The position numbers and the translations under genes were made by a program. Positions 34,819-43,394 of a stretch of DNA of 64,000 nt are shown here, in pieces (position 1 is the stretch's first letter; each line of letters opens with the position of its first letter). The stretch is from Nocardia miyunensis NBRC 108239. Its GTDB lineage: Bacteria; Actinomycetota; Actinomycetes; Mycobacteriales; Mycobacteriaceae. The notes beneath the pieces are model-generated. The model searched no databases. It saw only the letters and a list, made by a program, of their open reading frames with translations, and was not told where the DNA came from. The stretch lies in assembly GCF_001613065.1 (NCBI RefSeq), contig NZ_BDBQ01000001.1, positions 476,354 through 540,353 on the forward strand. Direction: 5' to 3'.

Positions 34819-34850
34819 GGGCGGGAGCCGCGCTACCGCGGCTTCCGCCC
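34819..34850 (+). terminator. Hairpin after the PhyH-like gene
   Basis: GGGCGGGAGCCGCG (34819-34832), loop CTAC, CGCGGCTTCCGCCC (34837-34850): 14-bp stem with one mismatch, 30 bp after the stop and before the esterase gene. Confidence 0.65.
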
Positions 34851-34893
34851 GGCGGTAGCGGTCACCCATCCGACACCACCCCGAGGAGTTCGC

Positions 34894-35829
34894 ATGCTCG
34901 ACCCGGATGCCCACGCGGCCGCGGCCGCCTTCCAGTCGTTACTGCCGGGTCCGCTGCATACCCTCGGCGTGCAGGCTGTCCGGGAGCTGCTGACCACGCC
35001 CCCTAGCGATTCGCCGTCACCATCGGTCGGCGTGGTCGAAAACCGCTTCATCCACACGAAATTCCACGCGATCCCGGTGCGGATCTACCGAACGGCCGAG
35101 GCCGCGGTCCAACCGGCGCTCCTCTATATACACGGAGGTGGCTGGACTCTGGGCACCCTCGACGGAGTCGACTCGCTGTGCCGCGAGCTGTGCAATCAGG
35201 CCAACTGCACCGTTGTGTCCGTGGACTACCGGCTGGCCCCTGAGCACCCGTTCCCAGCCGCTCTGGATGACTGTGTGGCCGCCTTTGCCTGGCTGCACGA
35301 CCGCGCACCAGAGTTACGCATCGACTCCGACAGGATCGCGATCGGTGGCGACAGCGCGGGTGGGAACCTCGCCATCGCCGTCTGCCTGGCCGCTCGCAAC
35401 GGGGACGTCCCCCTCCCTGTCCACCAACTGCTCGCCTATCCGGCAACCGATTTCGCTTCTGATCGCACGGCCTGGTCGGAACATGCCGACGCACCGCTGC
35501 TCACTGCCCAGGATGCCCGGTGGTTCATGTCGCTCTACGCCCCGGACCGACGAGATCACCGCAACCCGCTCATCTCTCCGATGGCGGCGGCGTCGCTGAC
35601 CGGCCTGCCGCCGGCGCACGTCATCACCGCCGCCGTCGACGTTCTTCGCGACGACGCGGAGGCCTATGCCGAACGTCTCCGCTCCGACGGCGTGCCAGCC
35701 ACCCTCGCCCGATACCCAGGCGTCTTCCACGGGTTTTTCACCGAGGTCGGTTCCTTCGCGCGAACCACCGAGGCCATCGCGGAGGCCGCCCGCGAGTTAC
35801 GCGTGGCCTTCACTTCGATGAACCCTTGA
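34894..35829 (+). CDS. Alpha/beta-hydrolase, HSL-type carboxylesterase
   Basis: 311 residues with GAGGAG before the ATG. Oxyanion motif HGGGW at 80-84, nucleophile elbow GDSAGG (Ser154), VDVLRDDAEAYAERL for the acid and VFHGFF for the catalytic His. This is the hormone-sensitive-lipase family that hydrolyses short acyl esters. Downstream of an EthA-type monooxygenase such esterases commonly open the ester or lactone product, a plausible role here. Confidence 0.87.
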   Translation: MLDPDAHAAAAAFQSLLPGPLHTLGVQAVRELLTTPPSDSPSPSVGVVENRFIHTKFHAIPVRIYRTAEAAVQPALLYIHGGGWTLGTLDGVDSLCRELCNQANCTVVSVDYRLAPEHPFPAALDDCVAAFAWLHDRAPELRIDSDRIAIGGDSAGGNLAIAVCLAARNGDVPLPVHQLLAYPATDFASDRTAWSEHADAPLLTAQDARWFMSLYAPDRRDHRNPLISPMAAASLTGLPPAHVITAAVDVLRDDAEAYAERLRSDGVPATLARYPGVFHGFFTEVGSFARTTEAIAEAARELRVAFTSMNP

Positions 35830-35899
35830 CTTCGATGAACCGTTGACTCGATGCGCCCGGCCGATGGGACGAGTCGACCGGCGTCGACCGGGCCGCGGA

Positions 35900-36535
35900 T
35901 CAGTTCGCGGTCCGCCCAGGTGATGCCAATTCTGCGGACCGGCGCGGCGCGGCGAGGAACGCGTTGATCATCTCGCACGCGAGGGCTACATCGGCGCGGG
36001 TTTGAGCAGCGTCATGATGGCTGATCCACTGCAGCGACAGCCCGTCCAGAATGGCAATGAGCAGCCTGGCGAGCGGACGGACTATGGACTCGTCGTCACC
36101 GGGGCCCACCGCGGCGTCGAGCACCCGTGTGAATTCATCGAAGAACAGATCGTAGACGCGTGCCGCCAGCCCCGCGTTCTTCCCTTCCTGACGGGTGGCC
36201 CAGAGCGTGAGGTCGAACTGAACCTTGGTGTAGGCCTGGTGCGCAAAGCTCCACTCCATCGTCGATTTCACGATGCGCATGGCCGTGGCCGCCAGATCGT
36301 TCTCGGTCGGCGCCACATCGACCTGTTGCTCCAGGACGCTGGCCGACATGTACTCGAAGACGGCGAAGAACAACTGCTCCTTGGTATGGAAGCAGTAGTG
36401 CAGGGTCGCCAGGGGAGCGTCGGCGGCCTCCGCGATGCGCCGCGTCGTGGCGCCCCGCATGCCCTGCTCGGCGATCACCCGAACGGCCGCCTCGATGAAG
36501 TCTTGCCGCCTCTGATCCGCAGGTACCCGAGCCAT
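35900..36535 (-). CDS. TetR-family regulator
   Basis: 211 residues from ATG 36535, chosen because GAGAAGG lies 6 bp upstream; ATG 36562 would add nine residues but has no such site. Helix-turn-helix ATTRRIAEAADAPLATLHYC with FHTKEQLF. A palindrome containing the TCAAATGA octamer lies directly upstream at 36559-36579, so autoregulation is likely, and the same octamer elsewhere suggests control of the amine genes. Confidence 0.83.
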   Translation of the reverse strand: MARVPADQRRQDFIEAAVRVIAEQGMRGATTRRIAEAADAPLATLHYCFHTKEQLFFAVFEYMSASVLEQQVDVAPTENDLAATAMRIVKSTMEWSFAHQAYTKVQFDLTLWATRQEGKNAGLAARVYDLFFDEFTRVLDAAVGPGDDESIVRPLARLLIAILDGLSLQWISHHDAAQTRADVALACEMINAFLAAPRRSAELASPGRTAN

Positions 36536-36558
36536 GAAGCGCCTTCTCCCAGTGTTAG

Positions 36559-36579
36559 TCATTTGATCCAGACAAATTA
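36559..36579. promoter_or_regulatory. Palindromic operator TCATTTG-N7-CAAATTA upstream of the TetR
   Basis: TCATTTG (36559-36565) and CAAATTA (36573-36579) are inverted with one mismatch. It includes one exact TCATTTGA, the complement of the octamer TCAAATGA. Position directly before the TetR start codon fits an autoregulatory operator. Confidence 0.55.
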
Positions 36580-36616
36580 TAGAGTACCGTCCTCGAGGCG
36601 AGGAAACACTGAGGAC

Positions 36617-36660
36617 ACACCCGAGCCCCTCCGGGCTCGGGTCCGGAGGGGCTCGGGTGT
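36617..36660 (-). terminator. Strong terminator of the imine-reductase-like gene
   Basis: ACACCCGAGCCCCTCCGG (36617-36634), 8-base loop, exact complement at 36643-36660: an 18-bp perfect GC-rich stem 14 bp beyond the stop of the leftward gene. Confidence 0.8.
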
Positions 36661-36673
36661 TGCCGGAACCCGG

Positions 36674-37534
36674 TCAGGCGCGCATGGTCAGCAGCTGCGC
36701 GAACAGGCTCTGCGGGCCGTGGCCGGCCTTCGACGCCGTCTCGAGGTTGGCCACATTCGCCGCCATCAGGCTGGCACGCTCGCCGGAATCGACCATCGCC
36801 TTCAACATGGTGGAGGTGCCGGCGAGATAGACGTCGAGCGTGGCCTGGTCCGTCGAGAAGTCACCCGACTTGATCGTCTCGACCGCCTCGAACATGATGT
36901 CGCGGAGCAGCCCCAGGAAATGGTCGACACCACCCGCGATGGTCTCGATGCTCACCCCTTGGCCGAGGGCGAACGACATTGCCTCGTGGAATCCGCCCAG
37001 CGCCACACAATGGAAGCAGGCGACCCAGGCCGCATCCATGACGTTCGCGGCACCGGGGTTTTCGTCCACATACGGCGACAATCCCGAGAGCGCCGCGCGG
37101 ACATCTTGCACCTGATTCCAGGCCGAGCGGCTGCCGGCGTAATAGATCAGCGCACCTTCCTGGCCGATGTCGTCCGGGTACGCGGCGATCGCGGCGTCGA
37201 GGTACTGGCCGCCGGCCTTGGTGACGAGTTCGGCGATGCGGGGGCCGTCCGCGGGGGCTCCGGTCACATAGTTGATGACTCGCCGGCCGGATACGTCGAT
37301 GCCGGAGAGTAATTCCTCGACCGCGTCCTGATCGAGGACAAGGAAGAGCAGGGTATCGGTGGCCTGGGCCGCCGCGACGGGGGACTGGGCGAGGATCGCA
37401 CCCTCGGACACCAGCGGGGCGCAACGCTCGGGTGTCCTGTTCCATACGGTCACCTCGAACCCGGAACGCAACAGTGCCCTGACGAATGCGCTTCCCATCA
37501 GTCCGGTGCCGAAGACGCTGATTCGGTTGTCCAT
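36674..37534 (-). CDS. NADPH-dependent imine reductase-like protein (6PGDH/IRED fold)
   Basis: 286 residues from ATG 37534; the frame is open further upstream but that part is unrelated. N-terminal Rossmann fold SVFGTGLMGSAFVRALLRSG (GTGLMG at 9-14), then VWNRTPERC, the NADPH-preferring NRT turn of imine reductases. The all-alpha C-terminal half ends AGHGPQSLFAQLLTM, like the conserved AGHG..DFAAL end of that family. It would reduce an imine or work in reverse on a cyclic or secondary amine. It follows a TetR gene with 20 bp between. Confidence 0.72.
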   Translation of the reverse strand: MDNRISVFGTGLMGSAFVRALLRSGFEVTVWNRTPERCAPLVSEGAILAQSPVAAAQATDTLLFLVLDQDAVEELLSGIDVSGRRVINYVTGAPADGPRIAELVTKAGGQYLDAAIAAYPDDIGQEGALIYYAGSRSAWNQVQDVRAALSGLSPYVDENPGAANVMDAAWVACFHCVALGGFHEAMSFALGQGVSIETIAGGVDHFLGLLRDIMFEAVETIKSGDFSTDQATLDVYLAGTSTMLKAMVDSGERASLMAANVANLETASKAGHGPQSLFAQLLTMRA

Positions 37535-37553
37535 CACGTATCGTTCCTTGCTC

Positions 37554-38267
37554 TCAATTGTGCGGGATGCCGAGCATCGACCGGACCAGTTGCCAGTACT
37601 GGTCGGCGACCTCATCGGCGGTGAGCCTGCCCTTGCCGTCGTACCAACTCGTCACCCGGTCACACATGTTGACGATCGCCATCGTCGCGACGGTGACGTC
37701 CACCGCGGATCCCTCGGGCAGCGCCGCGCGGACGTAATGACGCACGAGTTCGAAGTAGGAGCGCTGCACCTCGAGCAGGAACTCGAATTCGTTGTCCGGG
37801 AGGAACTTTCGGGTGCTCGTCCGGTTGAGCAGCATGTCGGTCGCCTTCGCGACCCTCATGTTCTCGATTTGGTAGAGCACGTGGCGTTCGACCGTGATGC
37901 GCAGATCGGCCACCGGGCCTGCCGACGGATGCGGGGCCGCGACATACGCAACGAAGTCGTTGAGTATGCGCGAGATGGCTTCGGAGAGGATCTGCTCCTT
38001 GGAGGCGAAGTGGCTGTACAGCCCAGGAGTCTTGATGCCCACCGCCGCGGCGAGGTCGCCCATCTTGCAACCGTCGAAGCCGCGGTCGGCGAAGATCTCG
38101 ACCGCCGCCTCCAGGATTCGTTCACGGGTGTCGCTGCGCGGCGCGGTGGAGGTGTCGGCCGAATCCCGCCTCCCGGCCTCGGCCACCTCCAACAGCCAAT
38201 CGGCAGCCGGCCCGTAGCCGGGCGACCGCTCCACCGGACCGCTCACGCCGGTGTTCCTGGAGGTCAT
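37554..38267 (-). CDS. TetR-family regulator
   Basis: About 237 residues from ATG 38267; ATG 38279 is also possible because AGAGG lies just before it. After about 45 polar residues comes ERILEAAVEIFADRGF and the HTH CKMGDLAAAVGIKTPGLYSH with FASKEQIL. The C-terminal domain resembles the KstR2-like group that senses acyl-CoAs. Divergent from the saccharopine-dehydrogenase-like gene, with two related palindromic sites in the gap, and followed by the imine-reductase-like gene. Confidence 0.83.
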   Translation of the reverse strand: MTSRNTGVSGPVERSPGYGPAADWLLEVAEAGRRDSADTSTAPRSDTRERILEAAVEIFADRGFDGCKMGDLAAAVGIKTPGLYSHFASKEQILSEAISRILNDFVAYVAAPHPSAGPVADLRITVERHVLYQIENMRVAKATDMLLNRTSTRKFLPDNEFEFLLEVQRSYFELVRHYVRAALPEGSAVDVTVATMAIVNMCDRVTSWYDGKGRLTADEVADQYWQLVRSMLGIPHN

Positions 38268-38286
38268 AGTGGTGCACATCCTCTGT

Positions 38287-38304
38287 GAATGAACATTCGT
38301 TAAG
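38287..38304. promoter_or_regulatory. GAATGAAC/TTCGTTAAG site proximal to the TetR
   Basis: GAATGAACATTCGTTAAG: GAAtGAA and TTCgTT are inverted halves. It agrees in 13 of 18 bases with the site at 38410 on the other side of the gap (consensus CTTAACRANNNTTCRTTC read on the minus strand here). Confidence 0.5.
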
Positions 38305-38409
38305 GTCGGCCAAATATGACTCCGATCAGCTGTCTTGTCAAGCATTTTCGCTGAACTTCCGCTTCCATGCCTGCCCGGTTGACTAACCGCAGAGGCGGAC
38401 ACATGATTG

Positions 38410-38427
38410 CTTAACAACAATTCGTTC
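38410..38427. promoter_or_regulatory. CTTAACAACAATTCGTTC site proximal to the saccharopine-dehydrogenase-like gene
   Basis: Ends 3 bp before the ribosome site AGGAG, so a bound repressor would block initiation. Paired with the site at 38287 for divergent control by the TetR at 37554. Confidence 0.5.
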
Positions 38428-38440
38428 GTAGGAGTCTGAT

Positions 38441-39577
38441 GTGACCACCATAGCCGTCGTCGGAGTCGGCCAGATGGGCCAGAGCGCCCTGAACATCCTG
38501 TTGGAGCAGCTGCCCCAGGCACGTTTCATCGCGCTGGACCGGTCCGCGGACGCGGTGAATCGTGCCGCCGCCCTCGCGCCGGATCGAGTGAGCCCCCGCG
38601 TCTCCGATGTGAACGCCGCGGACTTCTCCCTGGCCGGGGTCGACCTCGTGATCAATCTGTCGGGACCATTCTTCAGCGGCTCCGACGCCGTCGCCCAGGC
38701 CGCGCTCTCGGCCGGCGCCAACTACGTGGACATCGGTGACGACCTCGAGGCGACCGAGACGATCATCGCGCTGCACCAGGAGGCCCTGACCGCGGGCGTC
38801 TCGCTCGTGACGGGCGCTGGACTTTCTCCCGGGGTCTCCAACTGGTTCGCTGCCCGCCTCCTGGCTGAGCATGCCGAAGCAGACGGTATCCAGGTGGTTT
38901 GGGTGACCCACGAGACGGATCCCGGCGGTCTGGCACCTCTGCGGCACATGCTGCATATGGCGGTGAGCCCGTGCCCCGTCTGGTCGGATGGGGCGTGGAC
39001 CCAGACTCCCGGCTTCTCGCCGAGTACCTCTCGGACATATCGATTCCCGGCCCCGCTGGGTGACGTCGAGGCGTACAGCACGGCCCACCCGGAGCCGCTG
39101 CTGCTCTCCCGTCACTTCCCGCAGTTGTCCTACGCCGGGTGCAGAGGCGCACTCCAGCCTGCCTGGGCGAACGCGGCGTTCTCCAGCCTCGGACGAATTG
39201 GCTTCGGCTACACCGACATCAAAATCCCCGTAGGAGACCACGAGGTCGAGCCGGCCGAGTTCCTGTGGAAGCTGCTCTGGGCCCGCCACGATGCCCGCGC
39301 CGATAAGAAGCCGGCTTCGCACGCCGCGACCGCAGTGCTCGTCCAGGCCCTGCGCGGCAGCGAGATCCTGGGCGCGTTGGCCCTGACCGACGACGCCGTG
39401 ATGTCGCGGGCAACCGGCCTCGGCGCAGCCGTGGCCGCACTTGTCATGCTGGATGAAGCGCCGGCGGCGGGGGCCTGGGGCCCGGAGGTACTGCCGTGGC
39501 AGGTCGCACTCCCCGCCTTCGAAAAGATCGGCCAGGGTCTGGGTGGCTTCGCAGACGGCATCCAGGTTCTGCTGTGA
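38441..39577 (+). CDS. Saccharopine dehydrogenase-like NAD(P)-binding protein
   Basis: 378 residues from GTG 38441 with AGGAG 6-10 bp upstream. Rossmann start MTTIAVVGVGQMGQSALNIL, then GVDLVINLSGPFFSGSDAVA, ANYVDIGDDLEA and LVTGAGLSPGVSNW. This is the organisation of saccharopine-dehydrogenase-like oxidoreductases acting on secondary amines or their reverse imines. The exact reaction is unknown. First gene of a rightward operon continuing with CoA ligase, SDR, acyl-CoA dehydrogenase, kinase and SDR. Confidence 0.75.
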   Translation: MTTIAVVGVGQMGQSALNILLEQLPQARFIALDRSADAVNRAAALAPDRVSPRVSDVNAADFSLAGVDLVINLSGPFFSGSDAVAQAALSAGANYVDIGDDLEATETIIALHQEALTAGVSLVTGAGLSPGVSNWFAARLLAEHAEADGIQVVWVTHETDPGGLAPLRHMLHMAVSPCPVWSDGAWTQTPGFSPSTSRTYRFPAPLGDVEAYSTAHPEPLLLSRHFPQLSYAGCRGALQPAWANAAFSSLGRIGFGYTDIKIPVGDHEVEPAEFLWKLLWARHDARADKKPASHAATAVLVQALRGSEILGALALTDDAVMSRATGLGAAVAALVMLDEAPAAGAWGPEVLPWQVALPAFEKIGQGLGGFADGIQVLL

Positions 39578-39603
39578 CGGCATGGGCAGAAGGGAGCAGC
39601 TCG

Positions 39604-41190
39604 ATGACGACAGCTCGCGATGACGTGACGGGAATTCCGCAGCTCGGGACGCTGCCGGATTACCTCCGGTTCTGGGCGACCACCACGCCGGACCGGGTGG
39701 CACTCTATCAGGAGCGCGAGGCTCTGACCTGGGATGATCTGGATCAACTGGTCGATCGGCTTGCGGTGCTGCTGCGGGCTCGCGATATCTCGGCCGGGGA
39801 CCGCGTCATGCTGGTCGGCTCCAACACCATCGGCTGGATCGCGGCCTTCCTCGCTGTCCAGCGGATCGGCGCGGTTGTCGCTCCCACCAACAATCGGATC
39901 AGTCCGGGTCAGCTACGTGTGCAGGCGGACTTGCTCGAGGCTCGACTGATCCTGGTCGACGCCGACCACCGACAGCTCGTGGCAGACGGCCTCGTCGGCA
40001 ACCCGACGAGTGTCCTCGAGCTGGCGGTCCTGATGCGCGAGGCCAGCGAGCTGCCCGCCGCCACGGCCGGTGTGGCCGGCGTAGCGGCGTGCAGCCCGAG
40101 CGGCGCAGCGTTGATCAGCTTCACCTCCGGAACCACCGCGACCCCGAAGGGCGCGGTCATCGGCCACTCCGCGCTCGTAACCATGGCGCGGTCGTTCGCT
40201 GCCTACTTCGACTCGGACTCCTCCTCGAGCACACTGGTCATGGTGCCCCTGTTCCACAACACCGGATTCGTCGACCAGTTCGCGCACCTGCTCGTCGCCG
40301 GTGGGTCAACCGGGTTGCTGCTTCGGTACAGCACCACTCGAGCGGTGGAGGAACTGGGCGTACGGCCGGTGTCGTTCCTCGCGGCGGTCCCCAGCATGAT
40401 CAGGATGCTGATGGTGGCGCCGGGCGCTGATGAGGTGTTCGCAAAACTGCGGGTGATCATGTACGGAGGCAGCCCCATGCCGGGGTCGTGGAGCCGCGAG
40501 CTTCGCGAGCGACACCCACACCTCCAGCTCGTGCATGCCTATGGACTCAGTGAGTTCACCTCGGTCTGCACCTTCCTGCCCGCCGACCTCGTCCTCACCA
40601 AGGGGGAATCTGTCGGATATCCACTGCCGGGAGTCGAGGTGGCGGTAGTCGACGACGCGGACACCCCTGTCGCCGCCGGGGTTGCGGGCGAGGTATGGCT
40701 ACGCGGCACGACGCGCATGGATGGTTACTGGCGACAGCCGGCCCTGACCCGGCAGAAGTTCGCCGGCGAATGGCTGCGAACCGGCGATGTCGGACACCTG
40801 GACCCGGACGGATTGCTGTGGCTGGACGGCCGCGTCGACGACGTCATCAACCGCGGCGGCGAGAAAATCCTGCCCACGCATGTGGAATCGTGCATCGCCC
40901 GGTCCAGCGACATTCGCGAGGCGGCGGTCTTCGGCTATCCGGACCCGATACTGCAGCAACGCGTAGCGGCCGCGATCACTCTGCGGCCGGGTGCGAGGTA
41001 CGACCCGGACGGGCTGCGACGGCACCTCGCGCCCCTGCTACCCGACTACGCGATTCCCGACCGGTGGATCCAGTATGACGAGCTGCCGCTCACCGGATCG
41101 GGGAAGGTCGACCGGCGTGCGGTAGCCGCGGCGTTCGCAGCACAGGTCGTTGACCGCGGTTCCGGCTTCGGCGCCGGTCGAACGAACTGA
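39604..41190 (+). CDS. Acyl-CoA synthetase (class I adenylate-forming)
   Basis: 528 residues from ATG 39604 after AAGGGAG. P-loop ISFTSGTTATPKGAVIGHSA, middle motif HAYGLSEFTSVCTF, then WLRTGDVGHLDPDG and GRVDDVINRGGEKI, and the C-terminal lysine motif LTGSGKVDRRAV. Complete CoA ligase. It activates the carboxylic acid handled by the following dehydrogenases. It begins 27 bp after the saccharopine-dehydrogenase-like gene. Confidence 0.86.
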   Translation: MTTARDDVTGIPQLGTLPDYLRFWATTTPDRVALYQEREALTWDDLDQLVDRLAVLLRARDISAGDRVMLVGSNTIGWIAAFLAVQRIGAVVAPTNNRISPGQLRVQADLLEARLILVDADHRQLVADGLVGNPTSVLELAVLMREASELPAATAGVAGVAACSPSGAALISFTSGTTATPKGAVIGHSALVTMARSFAAYFDSDSSSSTLVMVPLFHNTGFVDQFAHLLVAGGSTGLLLRYSTTRAVEELGVRPVSFLAAVPSMIRMLMVAPGADEVFAKLRVIMYGGSPMPGSWSRELRERHPHLQLVHAYGLSEFTSVCTFLPADLVLTKGESVGYPLPGVEVAVVDDADTPVAAGVAGEVWLRGTTRMDGYWRQPALTRQKFAGEWLRTGDVGHLDPDGLLWLDGRVDDVINRGGEKILPTHVESCIARSSDIREAAVFGYPDPILQQRVAAAITLRPGARYDPDGLRRHLAPLLPDYAIPDRWIQYDELPLTGSGKVDRRAVAAAFAAQVVDRGSGFGAGRTN

Positions 41191-41317
41191 TCGAACAACC
41201 CACTTTTGGGACAAGCCTTCGACCGAGCTGCAATGAGCTGCTGCTCTGGCCGTGTCGATTCGTATATTCGGCCGGCGCTATCCGTGAGGGCCGAGAAATT
41301 TATCAGTCAGGAGCAGC

Positions 41318-42169
41318 ATGGACGAGGTCGTGGCAAGTTCCGCCGAGGCGGTCGATGGCATCGGGCGCGGTTCGGCGCCCCGCACGACGAGTCTGGAGAA
41401 CAAGGTCGCATTGGTGACCGGAGGTGGCCGCGGACTCGGCCTGGCCATCGCACGTCAGCTTGCACAGGCCGGAGCCCGCGTGGCCGTGTGCGGGCGATCG
41501 AAAGAAGTTCTCGACGCGGCAGTAGCGGAGTTGACCGCCGAGGGGCACGAGGCACTGGCAATCGTCGGTGACGTCGGCCGGCCCGGGGGTGTCAAGGCAA
41601 TATTCGACGCCGTCCTCGGGTGGAAGGACCGAGTCGACCTCGTGGTCAACAACGCCGGCATCGATGACGAGGCGCTGATCGTGGATGCGACGGAGGAAGG
41701 CTGGGAGAGAGTTCTGCGGATCAATCTCACCGCGCCGTTCCTTACCACCCAGCAGGCGGGTCGCCTGATGACCGAGGGCGGCGTGGTCATCAACATCGCC
41801 TCGATCGACGCGCACGGCGCCGATGGCCCGTACTCCAGCTATATCACCGCGAAGGCAGGTCTCATCGCATTCACCAAGGCCGCGGCCGTCGAGTTCGCGC
41901 CGCTGGGTATCCGCGTCAACAGCGTCAGCCCGGGCTATGCCGCGACCGACATGGTGGCCGCAGCTGTGGACGCCCGGTTGCTCGAGAAGATGTCCACCGC
42001 ATTCGACCGTGTGCCCATGCGCCGCTTGGTGACACCCGAGGAGGTCGCCCATGCGGTGGTGTTCCTGGCGAGTCCACTGGCCTCGGGCATCACCGGAACC
42101 GACCTGATTGTAGATGGTGGCACTCTGGCCAACCTTTACATTCTCGACACACTGACCGAAGAGTCGTAA
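41318..42169 (+). CDS. Short-chain dehydrogenase/reductase (FabG-like)
   Basis: 283 residues with CAGGAG before the ATG. Cofactor loop ALVTGGGRGLGLAIARQLAQ, NNAGIDDEAL, Ser in NIASIDAHG and YSSYITAKAGLIAFTKAAAV (Tyr, Lys), C-terminal TGTDLIVDGGTLANL. Typical 3-oxoacyl reductase/3-hydroxyacyl dehydrogenase SDR. Its N-terminus carries about 27 extra polar residues. Operon position suggests oxidation of a 3- or 4-hydroxyacyl-CoA. Confidence 0.83.
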   Translation: MDEVVASSAEAVDGIGRGSAPRTTSLENKVALVTGGGRGLGLAIARQLAQAGARVAVCGRSKEVLDAAVAELTAEGHEALAIVGDVGRPGGVKAIFDAVLGWKDRVDLVVNNAGIDDEALIVDATEEGWERVLRINLTAPFLTTQQAGRLMTEGGVVINIASIDAHGADGPYSSYITAKAGLIAFTKAAAVEFAPLGIRVNSVSPGYAATDMVAAAVDARLLEKMSTAFDRVPMRRLVTPEEVAHAVVFLASPLASGITGTDLIVDGGTLANLYILDTLTEES

Positions 42170-42198
42170 GCCATGCGCACGCTGTACGTCGACCCGAA

Positions 42199-43394
42199 AT
42201 GAGCCACGCCATGATCGCAGAATCCCCAACACCGCTCGTCGACCGAGTTCGAGACTTCATCCGGGCACACGTTCTGCCCCTCGAGGACGAGTTCGACGGC
42301 GATATCGAGCGAGCCGGCGGTGACTCGGTGCGCGAGAAGCTAAAGGCGACAGCACGGGAGTTCGGTGTCTTCGCCCCGCACGCGCCGCTGGACTGCGGCG
42401 GCCTAGGCCTGGGAATGGCCGAGCGCGCCGGGGTGTTCGAAGAGGCTGGCTATTCGCTGTTCGGCCCGCTCGCGCTGAATATCGCCGCGCCCGATGAGGG
42501 CAACATGCACCTGCTCGATCACGTCGCCACCCCCGCGCAGCGTGAGGCGTTCCTTCAGCCGCTCGCGCGGGGCGTCGTCCGTTCGGCTTTCGCCATGACC
42601 GAGCCGGCGCCGGGTGCCGGCTCGGATCCGACGGCATTGACGACGACCGCGACGAAGGTTTCCGCGGGTTGGGTTGTCAACGGCCGCAAGTGGTTCATCA
42701 CCGGAGCCGACGGCGCCGGCTTCTTCATCACGATGGCGCGGACCTCGGGAGAGCCGGGCAGCGCGGGTGGGGTGACGATATTCCTGATGCCCGCCGAGAC
42801 CGGGGGGCTCGAGGTCGTGCGCCACGTCGGCACGGTGGACAAGGCCATGCTCGGCGGCCATTGCGAGGTGAGTTTCGCGGACGCCTTCGTTCCGGAGGAG
42901 AATGTGCTCGGTGGCGTGGACGAAGGTTTCCGCTACGCAAAGATGCGGCTGGGACCTGCACGCATGACCCATGTGATGCGCTGGACCGGCGCGGCGCGGC
43001 GTGCGCAAGAGGTAGCGGTTCGCCATGTCGCGAACCGGGAAGCGTTCGGCGCCCGCTCGGTGACCTGGGGATGGTCCAGCAGATGATCGCGGACAACGAG
43101 ATCGACCTCGCGGCGACCCGTGCCCTGTTACTGACGGCGTGCCACGAGTTGGACGACGGCGGCCGGGCATCGAAGTCCAGCTCGATCGCGAAGACCTTCG
43201 CCGCGGAGGCGCTGCATCGTGTTGTCGACCGGGCTACCCAGATGTGCGGCGGGCTCGGCGTGTCGACCGATCTTCCGGTCGCGAAGATAGCCCGGGAGAT
43301 CCGACCCTTCCGAATTTATGACGGCCCGTCGCAGGTCCATCGCTGGTCCCTCGCCAAGCGGGCGGTACGAACGATCGCCGGTGATCACCGATGA
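42199..43394 (+). pseudogene. Acyl-CoA dehydrogenase gene with a -1 frameshift near 43050
   Basis: The first frame (from ATG 42199 or 42211) carries the acyl-CoA dehydrogenase N-terminal and middle domains (FAMTEPAPGAGSDPTALT, VVNGRKWFITGADGAG) and stops at 43086 after REAFGARSVTWGWSSR. The C-terminal domain continues in another frame (RPLGDLGMVQQMIADNEID, MCGGLGVSTDLPVAKIAREI, YDGPSQVHRWSLAKRAV) to 43394. Restoring one C in the run at 43050-43054 gives the conserved REAFGRPLGDLGMVQQ. Either a pseudogene or a sequencing error. Coupled by ATGA to the kinase gene, as in ACAD10/11-type pairs. Confidence 0.85.

Noticed and set aside
43040..43090. Programmed -1 frameshifting in the acyl-CoA dehydrogenase
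   Set aside because: No slippery heptamer or downstream pseudoknot is apparent, and the family is not known for recoding; loss of one base explains it better.
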